DNA of 64,000 nt from Allobosea lupini (GCF_900109525.1 NZ_FOAN01000004.1:372001-436000); one strand, 5' to 3'. Positions 35,936 to 45,417 are shown, counted from the stretch's first letter. Numbers and translations are program-made. The notes: a model not told the origin generated them from the letters alone.

Positions 35936-37468
35936 GTGAACAACCCGCACCCTGCGATCGAGCTCAGCGGCATCAGCAAGGCGTTCGGCCCGGTCAAGGC
36001 CAACAAGGACGTCTCGCTGTCGGTCGCCGTCGGCTCGATCCACGGCATCGTCGGCGAGAACGGCGCCGGCAAGTCGACGCTGATGTCGATCCTCTACGGC
36101 TTCTACGAGGCCGATGCCGGCGAGATCCGGGTGCGCGGCGAGCTGAGGCGCATCCGCTCTTCTTCTGATGCGATCGCCGCCGGGATCGGCATGGTCCACC
36201 AGCATTTCATGCTGGTCGAGCCGCTCTCGGTCGTCGAGAACATCGTGCTCGGCGCCGAGGGCGGGGCACTGCTCAAGCGCGGCATCGGCAAGGCGCGGGC
36301 CGAGCTGGCGCGCCTCAGCCAGGAATACGGCCTCGCCATCGATCCCGACGCGATCGTGGGCGAGCTCTCGGTCGGTCTGCAGCAGCGCGTCGAGATCCTG
36401 AAGGCGCTCTATCGCGGGGCTGAGGTCCTGATCCTCGACGAGCCGACAGCGGTTCTGACCCCGGCCGAAGCCGACCAGCTCTTCGAACTGCTGCGCGCTC
36501 TGAAGGCGCAGGGCAAGACGGTGATCCTGATCACCCACAAGCTGCGCGAGATCATGGCGGTGACCGACCGCGTCTCGGTGATGCGGCGCGGCGAGATGGT
36601 CGCCCATGTCGAGACGGAACGGACCTCGCCGGCCGAGCTCGCCGAGGCGATGGTCGGCCGGCGCGTGCTGCTGCGCGTCGAGAAGACACCGCGAAAGCGC
36701 GGCGCGCCGGTGCTGGAAGCCGCTGGCCTCTCCGTGATCGACGAACGCGGCTGCGAGACGCTGCGCGATGCCAGCCTGACCCTGCACGAAGGCGAGATCG
36801 TCGGCATCGCCGGTGTCGCCGGCAATGGGCAAAGCGAATTGCTCGACGTGCTCGCCGGGTTGACCCAGCCTGCCCGCGGCGTGATCCGGCTCGGCGGAAA
36901 AATCCTCAACGCCGCCGACCGCAACCCGGCCAATCTGCGCAGGCTCGGCCTGATGCACATTCCCGAGGACCGCTTGCGCACCGGCCTCGTCACCGCCTTC
37001 GCCGCGGCTGAGAACGCGATTCTGGGCTATCATGACGACCCGGCCTTCGGGCGCGGGCCCTTCCTGTCGCCGACACTGATCGAGCAGCATGCCCGCGCCG
37101 GGATGCAGGATTATGATGTCCGCCCGGTCGATCCCGGTTTGAAGACCGCGAAGTTCTCCGGGGGCAACCAGCAGAAGATCGTGCTCGCCCGCGAGATCGA
37201 GCGGGCGCCGAAGGTGCTGCTGGTCGGCCAGCCGACGCGCGGCGTCGATATCGGAGCGATCGAGTTCATCCATCGCCGCCTGATCGCCCTGCGCGACGCT
37301 GGGGTCGCGATCCTGCTCGTCTCGGTCGAGCTGGAAGAGGTGATGGCGCTCTCCGACCGGATCCTGGCACTCTGCGGCGGCCAGATCACCGGCGAGCGCG
37401 AGGCGGTGGCGACCGATGAGCGCGATCTCGGACTGCTGATGGCCGGCGTCAGCGAGCGGGCGGCATGA
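35936..37468 (+). CDS. nucleoside ABC transporter, double ATP-binding protein
   Basis: The 510-aa product has two fused ATPase cassettes, as in sugar and nucleoside CUT2-type importers. Cassette 1 has GENGAGKSTLMSIL, LSVGLQQRVEILKAL, LILDEPTAVLTP and LITHKL. Cassette 2 has a degenerate Walker A, GVAGNGQSELLDVL, the signature FSGGNQQKIVLAREIE and LLVGQPTRGVDIGA. Loss of the second Walker A lysine is normal for this family. Translation starts at a GTG 13 bp after the binding-protein stop, without a strong ribosome site, suggesting coupling. It overlaps the next permease by 4 bp. Confidence 0.93.
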   Translation: MNNPHPAIELSGISKAFGPVKANKDVSLSVAVGSIHGIVGENGAGKSTLMSILYGFYEADAGEIRVRGELRRIRSSSDAIAAGIGMVHQHFMLVEPLSVVENIVLGAEGGALLKRGIGKARAELARLSQEYGLAIDPDAIVGELSVGLQQRVEILKALYRGAEVLILDEPTAVLTPAEADQLFELLRALKAQGKTVILITHKLREIMAVTDRVSVMRRGEMVAHVETERTSPAELAEAMVGRRVLLRVEKTPRKRGAPVLEAAGLSVIDERGCETLRDASLTLHEGEIVGIAGVAGNGQSELLDVLAGLTQPARGVIRLGGKILNAADRNPANLRRLGLMHIPEDRLRTGLVTAFAAAENAILGYHDDPAFGRGPFLSPTLIEQHARAGMQDYDVRPVDPGLKTAKFSGGNQQKIVLAREIERAPKVLLVGQPTRGVDIGAIEFIHRRLIALRDAGVAILLVSVELEEVMALSDRILALCGGQITGEREAVATDERDLGLLMAGVSERAA

Positions 37469-38565
37469 GCGCTGCGCCGATCGACCTCCCGCGCTGGGCC
37501 GACACCGCCCTTGTCCCGCTGGTCTCGGTCGCGGCGGCGCTCGTCGTCGCCGGGCTCGTCGTACTCTCGATCGGCGAAAGCCCGCTGGAGGCGACGGCGC
37601 TCTTGCTGAAGGGCTCGCTCGGCAGCCTCGAAGGCCTCGGCTTCACGCTCTACTACACCACCAATTTCATCTTCACCGGCCTTGCCGTCGCCGTCGCCTT
37701 CCATGCCGGGCTGTTCAATATCGGCGGCGAGGGCCAGGCGACCATCGCCGGCATCTTTGCCGCGCTCGCCTGCCTCTGGCTGGCGCCGCTGCCGGGCATC
37801 CTGCTGGTGCCGCTGGCCATTCTCGCGGCCGCGGCGGGCGGGGCGCTCTGGGCCTTCATCCCCGGCTATCTCCAGGCGACGCGCGGCAGCCATGTCGTGA
37901 TCACCACGATCATGTTCAACTTCATCGCCGCGACGCTGATCGTCTATCTCCTCGTCGAGGTGATGGGGAAAACCGGTTCGATGCAGCCGGAAACTCCGGA
38001 TTTCCCGAAGCAGGCGGTGCTGACGCCGATCCATGAGCTGCTCGGCGCCTTCGGGCTGAAACTGCCCTCGACGCCGCTCAACACTTCGTTCCTGCTGGCG
38101 CTGGCGTCGCTGGTCGCGGTCTGGGCGCTGATCTACCGCTCGCGGCTCGGCTATGCGATCCGCACCGTCGGCGCCAATCCCCGCGCCGCCGCCTATGCCG
38201 GCATCCCGCCAGCGCGGATCATCATGGTGGCGATGGCGATCTCGGGCGCGCTCGCCGGTGGGCTCGCCGTCAACGAAGCCATGGGCGTGCAGCACCGGCT
38301 CGTGCTCGATTTCACCGCCGGCTACGGCTTCGTCGGCATTGCGGTCGCGCTGATGGGGCGCGGCCATCCGGTCGGCGTCAGCCTCGCGGCCCTGCTCTTC
38401 GGCGTGCTCTACCAGGGCGGAGCCGAGCTCTCCTTCGACAAGCCGACCATCACCCGCGACATGGTCGTGGTCATCGGCGGCATCGTCATCCTCTTCGCCG
38501 GCGCGCTCGACGGCCTGTTCCGGCGGCTCGTCGCCAGCGTGCTTGCTCTCGGGCGCGGAGGCTAG
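37465..38565 (+). CDS. nucleoside ABC transporter permease 1
   Basis: The 366-aa product has about eight to nine membrane segments, with markers VAFHAGLFNIGGEGQATIAGIFAALACLWL, RGSHVVITTIMFNFIAATLIVYLL and LGYAIRTVGANPRAAAYAGIPPAR. These are typical of the BPD_transp_2 permeases of nucleoside and sugar importers. The ATG overlaps the ATPase stop (ATGA). It pairs with the second permease to form the membrane channel. Confidence 0.93.
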   Translation: MSAAPIDLPRWADTALVPLVSVAAALVVAGLVVLSIGESPLEATALLLKGSLGSLEGLGFTLYYTTNFIFTGLAVAVAFHAGLFNIGGEGQATIAGIFAALACLWLAPLPGILLVPLAILAAAAGGALWAFIPGYLQATRGSHVVITTIMFNFIAATLIVYLLVEVMGKTGSMQPETPDFPKQAVLTPIHELLGAFGLKLPSTPLNTSFLLALASLVAVWALIYRSRLGYAIRTVGANPRAAAYAGIPPARIIMVAMAISGALAGGLAVNEAMGVQHRLVLDFTAGYGFVGIAVALMGRGHPVGVSLAALLFGVLYQGGAELSFDKPTITRDMVVVIGGIVILFAGALDGLFRRLVASVLALGRGG

Positions 38566-38568
38566 GCG

Positions 38569-39540
38569 ATGGAGATCGTCCAGACCATCGCCGTCATCCT
38601 CGATTCAACGATCCGCCTGTCGATCCCGCTGCTTTGCGCGGCGCTGGCCGGGCTCTGGTCGGAACGCTCGGGCGTCGTCGACATCGGCCTCGAAGGCAAG
38701 ATGCTGATCGCCGCCTTCGCCTCGGCGGTGGTCGCCTATCACAGCGGCTCGGCCTGGGCCGGCTTAGGGGCCGGCATGCTCGCCGCGATCGCGCTGTCGC
38801 TGGTGCATGGCTTTGCCGCAATCACCTGGCGCGGCAACCAGATCGTCTCCGGCGTCGCGATCAACATGCTGGCGGTCGGGCTCACCGCCATCCTCGGCAA
38901 TGCCTGGTACGGCCAAGGCGGGCGCACGCCCAACCTCGAAGGGGCCGCCCGCTTTCCCGAACTCGATCTGCCTTTCGTCGGGGCGCTGAAGGAGATCCCG
39001 GTCTTCGGACCGATCTACGACATCGCGATCTCAGGCCACGCGGCGCCGGTCTATCTCGCCGTGCTCGCCCTCGTGCTGACGGCGCTGACACTGAAGCACA
39101 CCCGCTTCGGCCTGCGCCTGCGCGCAGTCGGCGAGAATCCGGCCGCAGTCGACACGGCCGGCGTCTCGGTCGCCGGTTTGCGTTATGCCGCGGTGATCAT
39201 CTGCGGCGCGCTCTGCGGCCTCGGCGGCACCTATCTCGCTGTCTCGCAATCGGCCGGGTTCCTGCCGCAGATGACGGCCGGCAAGGGCTTCATCGCGCTG
39301 GCCGCCGTGATCTTCGCCAATTGGCGGCCCTGGCCGGCCCTGTTCGCCTGCCTGCTCTTCGGCCTGCTCGATGCCGTCGCGATAAGACTGCAGGGTGTGG
39401 TCCTGCCCGGCATCGGGCAGGTGCCGGTGCAGGCGATCCAGGCCCTGCCCTATGTGATGACGGTGGTGCTGCTCGCCGGCTTCATCGGCAAGGCGACGCC
39501 GCCCAAGGCCTCGGGCCTGCCCTATGTCAAGGAACGCTGA
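38569..39540 (+). CDS. nucleoside ABC transporter permease 2
   Basis: The 323-aa product is the shorter partner permease. It shows LLCAALAGLWSERSGVVDIGLEGKMLIAAF, ITWRGNQIVSGVAINMLAVGLTAIL, FGLRLRAVGENPAAVDTAGVSVAGLRYAAVI and GKGFIALAAVIFANWRPWPALFACLLFG. It starts 3 bp after permease 1 and is followed with no gap by cdd, so it is part of the same operon. Confidence 0.93.
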   Translation: MEIVQTIAVILDSTIRLSIPLLCAALAGLWSERSGVVDIGLEGKMLIAAFASAVVAYHSGSAWAGLGAGMLAAIALSLVHGFAAITWRGNQIVSGVAINMLAVGLTAILGNAWYGQGGRTPNLEGAARFPELDLPFVGALKEIPVFGPIYDIAISGHAAPVYLAVLALVLTALTLKHTRFGLRLRAVGENPAAVDTAGVSVAGLRYAAVIICGALCGLGGTYLAVSQSAGFLPQMTAGKGFIALAAVIFANWRPWPALFACLLFGLLDAVAIRLQGVVLPGIGQVPVQAIQALPYVMTVVLLAGFIGKATPPKASGLPYVKER

Positions 39541-39951
39541 GTGTCCGCCGAACCCGATCTCGAGGCGCTCTTTGCCGCGGCGCTAGCAGCACAGCAGAAG
39601 GCCTATGCGCCTTATTCCCGCTTCAAGGTCGGGGCCGCCATCCTCGCCGATGACGGCAAGGTCTATCCCGGCTGCAATGTCGAGAACGCCGCCTACCCGG
39701 TCGGCGCCTGCGCCGAAGCGGGAGCGATCTCGGCGATGATCGCCGGCGGTGCGGGGGCGATCCGCGCGATCGTCGTCATCGGCGATGGCGCCGAGCTGGT
39801 GACGCCCTGCGGCGCCTGCCGACAGCGTATCCGCGAATTCGCCGCGACGGAGACGCCGATCCTGATCGCCGGGCCGGACGGAATCCGCGCCCGATTTTCG
39901 CTGGCCGAGCTGTTGCCAGCCTCGTTCGGACCGGCCAACTTGCCGAAGTGA
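39541..39951 (+). CDS. cdd: cytidine deaminase
   Basis: The enzyme deaminates cytidine and deoxycytidine to uridine forms. The 136-aa product has the zinc-binding catalytic motifs NVENAAYPVGACAEAGAIS (CAEA for the usual HAE/CAE) and TPCGACRQRIREF (PCGxCR). The N-terminus AYAPYSRFKVGAAIL is the substrate-contact segment. The length is that of the small tetrameric form. It starts at a GTG immediately after the permease stop codon (no spacer), so it depends on translation of the upstream gene. Confidence 0.95.
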   Translation: MSAEPDLEALFAAALAAQQKAYAPYSRFKVGAAILADDGKVYPGCNVENAAYPVGACAEAGAISAMIAGGAGAIRAIVVIGDGAELVTPCGACRQRIREFAATETPILIAGPDGIRARFSLAELLPASFGPANLPK

Positions 39952-40012
39952 TTTGCGGGCACCGTCCAGGTGGCCCGACGAGCGCGGCCAACGCGCCGAT
40001 GGAGCAGACAAC

Positions 40013-40825
40013 ATGGCAGCGGATGCGCTTTTCGACCAAGCGGCATCGGTATTGATCGATCGTGGCATCGATGGCGGCATCGACTGCGCCATCGTGCTCG
40101 GCACCGGGCTCGGCCGCATCATCGACGACATGGTCGAGCCGATCTCGATTCCGTTCGAGGAGATTCCCGGCTTCCCGAAGGGCGCGGTCTCCGGCCATGC
40201 CAAGCGGCTCAGCTATGGCGTCCTGCACGGCAAGCGCGTGCTGGTCTTCGAGGGCCGCGCGCATTTCTACGAAACCGGCGATCCCGCCATCATGCGCGTG
40301 CCGCTCGGCATGCTCGCCGCCTTCGGCTCGCCGCCGCTGGTGCTGACCAACGCCGCCGGCTCGCTGCGGCCCGATCTTCGGCCGGGCAGCCTCGCTTTGA
40401 TCACCGACCACATCAACTATAACGGCCCCAACCCGCTGGTCGGCGATACCGGCGATGGCCGCTTCGTGCCGATGGTCGACGCCTATGACCCGCATCTGCG
40501 CGCCCGGCTGAAGAAGGCGGCGGCGGCCAGCGGCGCCAATATGGGCGAAGGCGTCTATATGTGGTTCTCCGGACCGAGCTTCGAGACGCCGGCCGAGATC
40601 AAGATGGCCAAGACGCTCGGCGCCGATCTCGTCGGTATGTCGACCGTACCGGAGGTGATCCTGGCGCGCCGCTATGGCCTGCGCGTCGCCGGCCTCTCGA
40701 TCGTCACCAATATGGGCGCGGGCATTTTGGGCGGCGCGCCCAGCCATGGCGAGACGCGCGACGTCGCGGCGACCGCGACCACGGCGCTGCGGCGGGTGCT
40801 GCGCGCCTTCCTGAGCGAGCTCTGA
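40013..40825 (+). CDS. purine nucleoside phosphorylase
   Basis: The enzyme splits purine nucleosides with phosphate into base and (deoxy)ribose 1-phosphate. The 270-aa product belongs to the trimeric PNP family (PunA-like). It shows AIVLGTGLGRIIDDM, SGHAKRLSYGVLHGKRVLVFEGRAHFYE, LTNAAGSLRPDLRPGSLALITDHINYNGPNPLVG and SGPSFETPAEIKMAKTLGADLVGMSTVPEVILAR. The N-terminal start at 40013 has GGAG 9 bases upstream. It lies between cdd and deoC in the nucleoside operon. Confidence 0.93.
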   Translation: MAADALFDQAASVLIDRGIDGGIDCAIVLGTGLGRIIDDMVEPISIPFEEIPGFPKGAVSGHAKRLSYGVLHGKRVLVFEGRAHFYETGDPAIMRVPLGMLAAFGSPPLVLTNAAGSLRPDLRPGSLALITDHINYNGPNPLVGDTGDGRFVPMVDAYDPHLRARLKKAAAASGANMGEGVYMWFSGPSFETPAEIKMAKTLGADLVGMSTVPEVILARRYGLRVAGLSIVTNMGAGILGGAPSHGETRDVAATATTALRRVLRAFLSEL

Positions 40826-40827
40826 TC

Positions 40828-41589
40828 ATGTCGGACGCCGACCTCGCCTTGCGCGCGCTACGCCTGCTCGATCTGACGGATCTGTCCGATCAGGCGAACG
40901 AGACCGGTACGCTGCAGCTCTGTGCACGGGCGGTCGCGGCGCCCGGCCCGGTCGCGGCGATCTGCATCTGGCCGCAATTCCTCAAGCTGGCGCGCCAGAC
41001 GCTGAAAGCCTCGCCGGTCAGGATCGCAACCGTGATCAACTTTCCGGCCGGCAACAGCAATTGCAGCCTGATCGGCAGCGACATCACCGAGGCGATCGCG
41101 GATGGCGCCGACGAGATCGACCTGGTGCTGCCCTGGCGCGCCTTCCTCGCCGGCGATGCCGAGATCGCCCGCGAGATGGTCGCCGAGGCGCGCGGCAGCT
41201 GCGGCGACAAGACGCTCAAGGTCATCCTCGAAACCGGCGAGTATCCCGATCAGCTCGCGGTTCGCGCCGCTTCCGAGCTTGCGATCGCAGCGGGCGCCAA
41301 TTTCATCAAGACCTCGACCGGCAAGACCAAGACCTCCGCCACGCCGGCGGCCGCCCGCACCATGCTGGAGGCAATCAAGGCCTCGGGCAAACCAGTCGGC
41401 CTCAAGCCATCAGGCGGGCTGCGCACGCTGGCCGACGCAAAAACCTATCTCGATCTCGCCGACGAGATCATGGGCCCTGACTGGGCGACGGCGAAGACCT
41501 TCCGCTTCGGCGCCAGCGGGCTCTATGGCGTGCTCGCCGACATCATCGCCGGCATCGCCCCGGCCGAACGGACCGACGGAGCCTATTGA
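40828..41589 (+). CDS. deoC: deoxyribose-phosphate aldolase
   Basis: DeoC cleaves 2-deoxyribose 5-phosphate to glyceraldehyde 3-phosphate and acetaldehyde. The 253-aa product is of the longer DeoC type. It shows [59 protein letters not shown] and the Schiff-base region [28 protein letters not shown]. The end has [21 protein letters not shown]. It begins 2 bp after the PNP stop and overlaps deoA by 1 base. It is the sink for the deoxyribose made by the phosphorylases. Confidence 0.95.
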   Translation: MSDADLALRALRLLDLTDLSDQANETGTLQLCARAVAAPGPVAAICIWPQFLKLARQTLKASPVRIATVINFPAGNSNCSLIGSDITEAIADGADEIDLVLPWRAFLAGDAEIAREMVAEARGSCGDKTLKVILETGEYPDQLAVRAASELAIAAGANFIKTSTGKTKTSATPAAARTMLEAIKASGKPVGLKPSGGLRTLADAKTYLDLADEIMGPDWATAKTFRFGASGLYGVLADIIAGIAPAERTDGAY

Positions 41590-42896
41590 TGCGCCTGCCG
41601 CAGGAAATCATCGCAGCCAAGCGCGATGGCGAGCGCCTGAGCGTAAACGACATCCGCCAGATGATCGCCGGGCTGACCGACGGCGCGGTCAGCGAGGGCC
41701 AGGCCGCCGCCTTCGCCATGGCGATCTTCTTTCGCGACATGGACGCCGAGGAGCGCGTCGCGCTGACCCTGGCCATGCGCGATTCCGGCACGGTGCTGGA
41801 CTGGCGCGACCTGCCGGGCCCGGCGCTCGACAAGCACTCGACCGGCGGTGTCGGCGACACGGTCTCGCTGCCGCTCGCCGCGGCAGTGGCGGCCTGCGGC
41901 GGCTATGTCCCGATGATCTCCGGCCGCGGCCTCGGCCATACCGGCGGCACGCTCGACAAGCTCGACGCCGTGCCGGGCTATGTCACCCAGCCGGGCATCG
42001 ACCTCTTCCGCCATGTCGTGCGCGAGGCCGGCTGCGCCATCATCGGCCAGACCGCCGATCTCGCCCCGGCCGACAAGCGGCTCTATGCGATCCGCGACGT
42101 GACCGGCACGGTCGAATCGATCCCGCTGATCACCGCTTCGATCCTGTCGAAGAAGCTGGCCGCCGGGCTCTCCGGCCTCGCCATGGACGTAAAGTTCGGC
42201 TCCGGCGCCTTCATGCGCGATTTCGACAAGGCGCAAGCGCTGGCGCAGAGCCTCAGCGATGTCGGCAATGGCGCCAGCCTGCCGACGCGGGCGCTGCTCA
42301 CCGATATGAGCGAGCCGCTGGCCTCAGCCGCCGGCAATGCGCTCGAGGTCGCCTATGCGCTCGATCATCTGACCGGACGGCGGCGCGAGCCGCGCTTCCA
42401 TGAGGTCACCGTGGCGCTCTCCGCCGAGATGCTGCTGCTCGGCCGGCTGGCGGCGACGCGCGAAGAAGCGATCGCCAAAATCGAGGACGCCTTCGCCAGC
42501 GGCGCGGCGGCGGAGCGCTTCATCCACATGATCGCGGCGCTCGGCGGCCCGGCCGACCTGCTGGAGCATCCCGAGCGACATTTTCCGCGGGCGCCGATCG
42601 TCCGCCCGGTCTTCTCCGATCGTCCCGGCCTGGTCGAGGCGATCGACACCCGCGGCGTCGGCCTCGCCGTGGTCGCACTCGGCGGCGGACGTACCCGGCC
42701 GCAGGACGAGATCGACCATGCCGTCGGGATTACCGAGCTCGCCGGGCTCGGCGACCGGGTCGGGCCGGACAGACCGCTCGGTATCATCCATGCCCGCAGC
42801 GAGGCCGGCTTCGACGCCGCCCGCATCCGCCTGAAGAGCGCCTATCGCCGCGGCGAAGTCGCTGTTACGCGTGGGCCGCTGATCATCCCTGCCTAG
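41589..42896 (+). CDS. deoA: thymidine phosphorylase
   Basis: DeoA splits thymidine and deoxyuridine to base and deoxyribose 1-phosphate. The 435-aa product has the glycosyltransferase family-3 N-domain ([30 protein letters not shown]), the phosphate loop [38 protein letters not shown], and [19 protein letters not shown]. The ATG shares its A with the deoC TGA. No phosphopentomutase gene is present in this operon, so deoxyribose 1-phosphate must be isomerised by an enzyme encoded elsewhere. Confidence 0.95.
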   Translation: MRLPQEIIAAKRDGERLSVNDIRQMIAGLTDGAVSEGQAAAFAMAIFFRDMDAEERVALTLAMRDSGTVLDWRDLPGPALDKHSTGGVGDTVSLPLAAAVAACGGYVPMISGRGLGHTGGTLDKLDAVPGYVTQPGIDLFRHVVREAGCAIIGQTADLAPADKRLYAIRDVTGTVESIPLITASILSKKLAAGLSGLAMDVKFGSGAFMRDFDKAQALAQSLSDVGNGASLPTRALLTDMSEPLASAAGNALEVAYALDHLTGRRREPRFHEVTVALSAEMLLLGRLAATREEAIAKIEDAFASGAAAERFIHMIAALGGPADLLEHPERHFPRAPIVRPVFSDRPGLVEAIDTRGVGLAVVALGGGRTRPQDEIDHAVGITELAGLGDRVGPDRPLGIIHARSEAGFDAARIRLKSAYRRGEVAVTRGPLIIPA

Positions 42897-42909
42897 GAGA
42901 GTCCTTTTC

Positions 42910-43854
42910 ATGAGCCTGCTTCTGGCGATCACCGGCTGGCATGTCGAGAGCTGGCGCGAGCGCTTTTCGGCGCTGCTGCCGGACCTGCCGATCGTCACGC
43001 TCGGCGAGCCCTTCGACCGGCGCGCCGTGCATTATGTCGCGAGCTGGAAGCATCCCGAGGGCAGCCTTGCCGGCCTGCCCAATCTCGCAGCGATCTTCTC
43101 GCTCGGCGCCGGCGTCGACCACCTTTTCACCGACAGCCGCCTGCCGCACGCGCCGATCGCTCGCGTGATCGATCCCGACCTGACGACGCGGATGAGCGAA
43201 TATGTCGTCATGCACTGCCTGATGCAGTTGCGCCAGCAGCGCCGCTACGAGCGCCAGCAGCGCGAGAAGTCCTGGGACGACGACCGCCACCAGCCGGCGG
43301 CGCGCGAGGTCCGCGTCGGCGTCATGGGGCTGGGCGAGCTCGGCCAGGACGCGGCGCGCAAGCTGCAGGTGATCGGCTTCGACGTCGCCGGCTGGAGCCG
43401 CTCGCCGAAGGTGATCGAGGGGCTCGCCACCTTCTCCGGCGAGGACGGCCTGGCGGCCTTTCTCGCCCGCACCGACATCCTGGTCGTGCTGCTGCCGCAT
43501 ACGCCGGAGACGGAAGGCATCCTGAACCGCCCGCTGCTCGCCAGGCTGGCGCGCGACGGCCGGCTCGGCGGGCCGGTACTGATCAATGCCGGCCGTGGGA
43601 AACTGCAGGTCGAGACGGACATCCTCGCCGCGCTCGACGCCGGCGAGCTCCGGGAAGCCGTGCTCGACGTGTTCGAGACCGAGCCGCTGCCGCAGGATTC
43701 GCGGCTCTGGACCCATCCGGCCGTGACGGTGACGCCGCACAACTCCGCCATGTCGGCGCCCGAGGCGGTCGCCGACCAGATCGCGGCGCAGATCAGACGG
43801 CTGGAGGCCGGCGGCGAGCTGCAGAACGTCGTCGATCCCAGCCGGGGTTATTGA
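42910..43854 (+). CDS. ghrA: glyoxylate/hydroxypyruvate reductase A-like 2-hydroxyacid dehydrogenase
   Basis: The 314-aa product belongs to the GhrA group of D-2-hydroxyacid dehydrogenases, which reduce glyoxylate and hydroxypyruvate with NADPH. It has an N-terminal substrate domain (SLGAGVDHLF), the NAD(P) fold VGVMGLGELGQDAARKLQVIGFDVAGWSRSPK, the catalytic arginine in INAGRGKLQVE, glutamate in LDVFETEPLPQDSRLW and histidine in VTVTPHNSAMS. AGGAGAG precedes the ATG, 13 bp after deoA. It is read with the nucleoside operon, though its metabolic link to nucleosides is not obvious. Confidence 0.88.
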   Translation: MSLLLAITGWHVESWRERFSALLPDLPIVTLGEPFDRRAVHYVASWKHPEGSLAGLPNLAAIFSLGAGVDHLFTDSRLPHAPIARVIDPDLTTRMSEYVVMHCLMQLRQQRRYERQQREKSWDDDRHQPAAREVRVGVMGLGELGQDAARKLQVIGFDVAGWSRSPKVIEGLATFSGEDGLAAFLARTDILVVLLPHTPETEGILNRPLLARLARDGRLGGPVLINAGRGKLQVETDILAALDAGELREAVLDVFETEPLPQDSRLWTHPAVTVTPHNSAMSAPEAVADQIAAQIRRLEAGGELQNVVDPSRGY

Positions 43855-43869
43855 GGCACGCCGTCAGCT

Positions 43870-43937
43870 CGTCATGCTCGCCCTTGTGGCGAGCATCCAC
43901 GTCTTGAACACCATCTTCGACCGGCGAAGACGTGGAT
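43870..43937. repeat. dispersed palindromic repeat after ghrA (family B, copy 2)
   Basis: Inverted repeat ATGCTCGCC (43874-43882) and GGCGAGCAT (43888-43896) is followed at once by a larger one, ATCCACGTCTT (43895-43905) and AAGACGTGGAT (43927-43937). The entry GTCATGCTCG is shared with the element at 29272. It lies between the convergent ghrA and NlpC/P60 genes. Confidence 0.75.
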
Positions 43938-43960
43938 GGTCGGGACAGCAGCGGCGCAAT

Positions 43961-44818
43961 TTAACCCAATCGCCGGATCGCGGTGATCGGCCCGCCATTG
44001 CGGGCGAGGATGCGATCGCGCGCCGGACGCAAGGGCTCGCTGATCACGCTCATCGTATAGGCGGTGGCGTGCAGCAGCGTATCGGGATCGGTCATGATGC
44101 CGACATGGCCCTTCCAGAAGACGAGGTCGCCGCGGCGAAGGCCCTCCAGGCCGTCGTCAAAGGCGACGGCCTCGCCGAGCCCGCGCTCCTGCATGTCGGA
44201 GTCGCGCGGCGCCGCCACCCCGGCAGCCGCCAGCGAGAGCTGGACCAGCGCTGAGCAGTCGAGGCCGAGGCTGGTCTTGCCGCCCCAGAAATAGGGCACG
44301 TTGAGGAAGCGCTCGGCGACGGCGACGAAATCCAGCTCGTGCTGCTCGCGGGGGCACAGATGCTGCTTGAAGATGTGGCCGCCATGGCCGGTGGTGAAGA
44401 AGTCGCCGCTCTCGCCGGTGACCGCCACCCCTGCATCGAGCGACAACGCCTCCAGCGGCGGCAGTTTGATCGAAGCGCCGGGGTAGACGAAGGTCCGGAG
44501 CGCGCTGACGCGATGCGTCGGCACCGGCGCGTCGCCGGCGAGGCAATCCTCGGGCAGGTAGCCGACATAGGAATCGCCGACGAGCTGGCCCCAGGCCCAG
44601 CCCTCATGCTGTTCGTAGACCCTGACCGCCTCTCCCGCGAGCGCCTCAGTGTCGAGCGGCGCATCCGGCCGGGGCTCGCGCCGCAGCGGCACTGACGGCG
44701 TCACCACCCGCATCGGCATCGGATCGACGAAAGCCAGGGCCTCGACCTGGCCATCGAGATGGCGGGCGGCGAGATCCGGGCGGGCCGGGGTGAGGCGGCG
44801 GTCGAGAATCGGGCTCAT
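43961..44818 (-). CDS. NlpC/P60-family peptidoglycan endopeptidase
   Basis: The 285-aa product has a C-terminal NlpC/P60 domain with nucleophile C188 in LGLDCSALVQLSLAAAG, H238 in LVFWKGHVGIMTD and a third polar residue near H250. The N-terminal 150 residues look like two SH3-like modules (EGWAWGQLVGDSYVGYLPEDCL), which usually bind cell-wall peptides. There is no signal peptide, as in other members that lie beside the M17 aminopeptidase gene. A role in splitting or recycling murein peptides is inferred. Confidence 0.88.
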   Translation of the reverse strand: MSPILDRRLTPARPDLAARHLDGQVEALAFVDPMPMRVVTPSVPLRREPRPDAPLDTEALAGEAVRVYEQHEGWAWGQLVGDSYVGYLPEDCLAGDAPVPTHRVSALRTFVYPGASIKLPPLEALSLDAGVAVTGESGDFFTTGHGGHIFKQHLCPREQHELDFVAVAERFLNVPYFWGGKTSLGLDCSALVQLSLAAAGVAAPRDSDMQERGLGEAVAFDDGLEGLRRGDLVFWKGHVGIMTDPDTLLHATAYTMSVISEPLRPARDRILARNGGPITAIRRLG

Positions 44819-44860
44819 GCCGGCACTGTAATGGCTGCGGTCGCACGAAGGAATGCGCGA

Positions 44861-44961
44861 GTCGTCCCGGGCGGAGCGAAGCGCAGACCCGGACCCATTC
44901 CGGAACGGTTCAGGAATGGATCCCGGATCGGCGCCGCTGACGCGGCTTGTCCGGGATGACC
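44861..44961. repeat. dispersed palindromic intergenic repeat, copy 2 (family A)
   Basis: The order of blocks is the same as at 20844-20949: GTCGTCCCGGGC, then ACCCATTCC and GGAATGGATCCCGGATC, then GTCCGGGATGACC. The spacer sequences differ, so the copies are related but diverged. It occupies most of the gap between the NlpC/P60 and MarR genes. Confidence 0.8.
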
Positions 44962-44989
44962 AGCTTCTTGTGAGAAGCAGCAGCTTTGT

Positions 44990-45343
44990 TCAGGCTGGCC
45001 CCAATTCGCGCGCTCGCGCCGTGACGAGATCGGCGAGGTGCTCGACCGCCAGCGCGCCGGCGACGGTCCGCTGAATGACCACGTTGCGCTTATCGAGCTC
45101 GTCGCGCTTGCGGCTGACGAGACCAAGCTTACCCATGCTGTCGAGGGCGCGGGTGATCACCGGCTTGGTAACGCCGAGCCGCGCCGCGAGGCCGCGCACG
45201 GTGTGCGGCGGCAATTCGAGATAGATGGTCAGAAGGATCGCGGTCTGGCGCACCGAGAGATCGGCTTGCGTGTCGCGCACCAGATCGAGATGAACCTCGC
45301 GCCAGAGCCTGAGCGCCTGCGTCGGCTTGATCTCCAGCACCAT
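44990..45343 (-). CDS. MarR-family transcriptional regulator
   Basis: The 117-aa product is a short MarR-type winged-helix protein. It contains QTAILLTIYLELPPHTVRGLAARLGVTKPVITRALDSMGKLGLVSRKRDELDKRNVVIQRTVAG, the full recognition helix and wing. It is shorter than usual (about 140 aa) at the N-terminal dimerisation helix. It sits between the M17 aminopeptidase and NlpC/P60 genes on the same strand. A small inverted repeat at 45359-45370, 15 bp before its start, may be its own operator. Confidence 0.88.
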   Translation of the reverse strand: MVLEIKPTQALRLWREVHLDLVRDTQADLSVRQTAILLTIYLELPPHTVRGLAARLGVTKPVITRALDSMGKLGLVSRKRDELDKRNVVIQRTVAGALAVEHLADLVTARARELGPA

Positions 45344-45358
45344 CGCGTCCCCGATCGT

Positions 45359-45370
45359 TACGGGTCCGTA
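45359..45370. promoter_or_regulatory. possible MarR operator
   Basis: The arms TACGG (45359-45363) and CCGTA (45366-45370) are separated by GT. The site lies 15 bp upstream of the MarR start, inside the expected promoter. It is short and only suggestive. Confidence 0.35.
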
Positions 45371-45417
45371 TCATTATCGCAGCGTGATCGTCGCGCAAGC
45401 AGAGCCACGCAGCAGGC

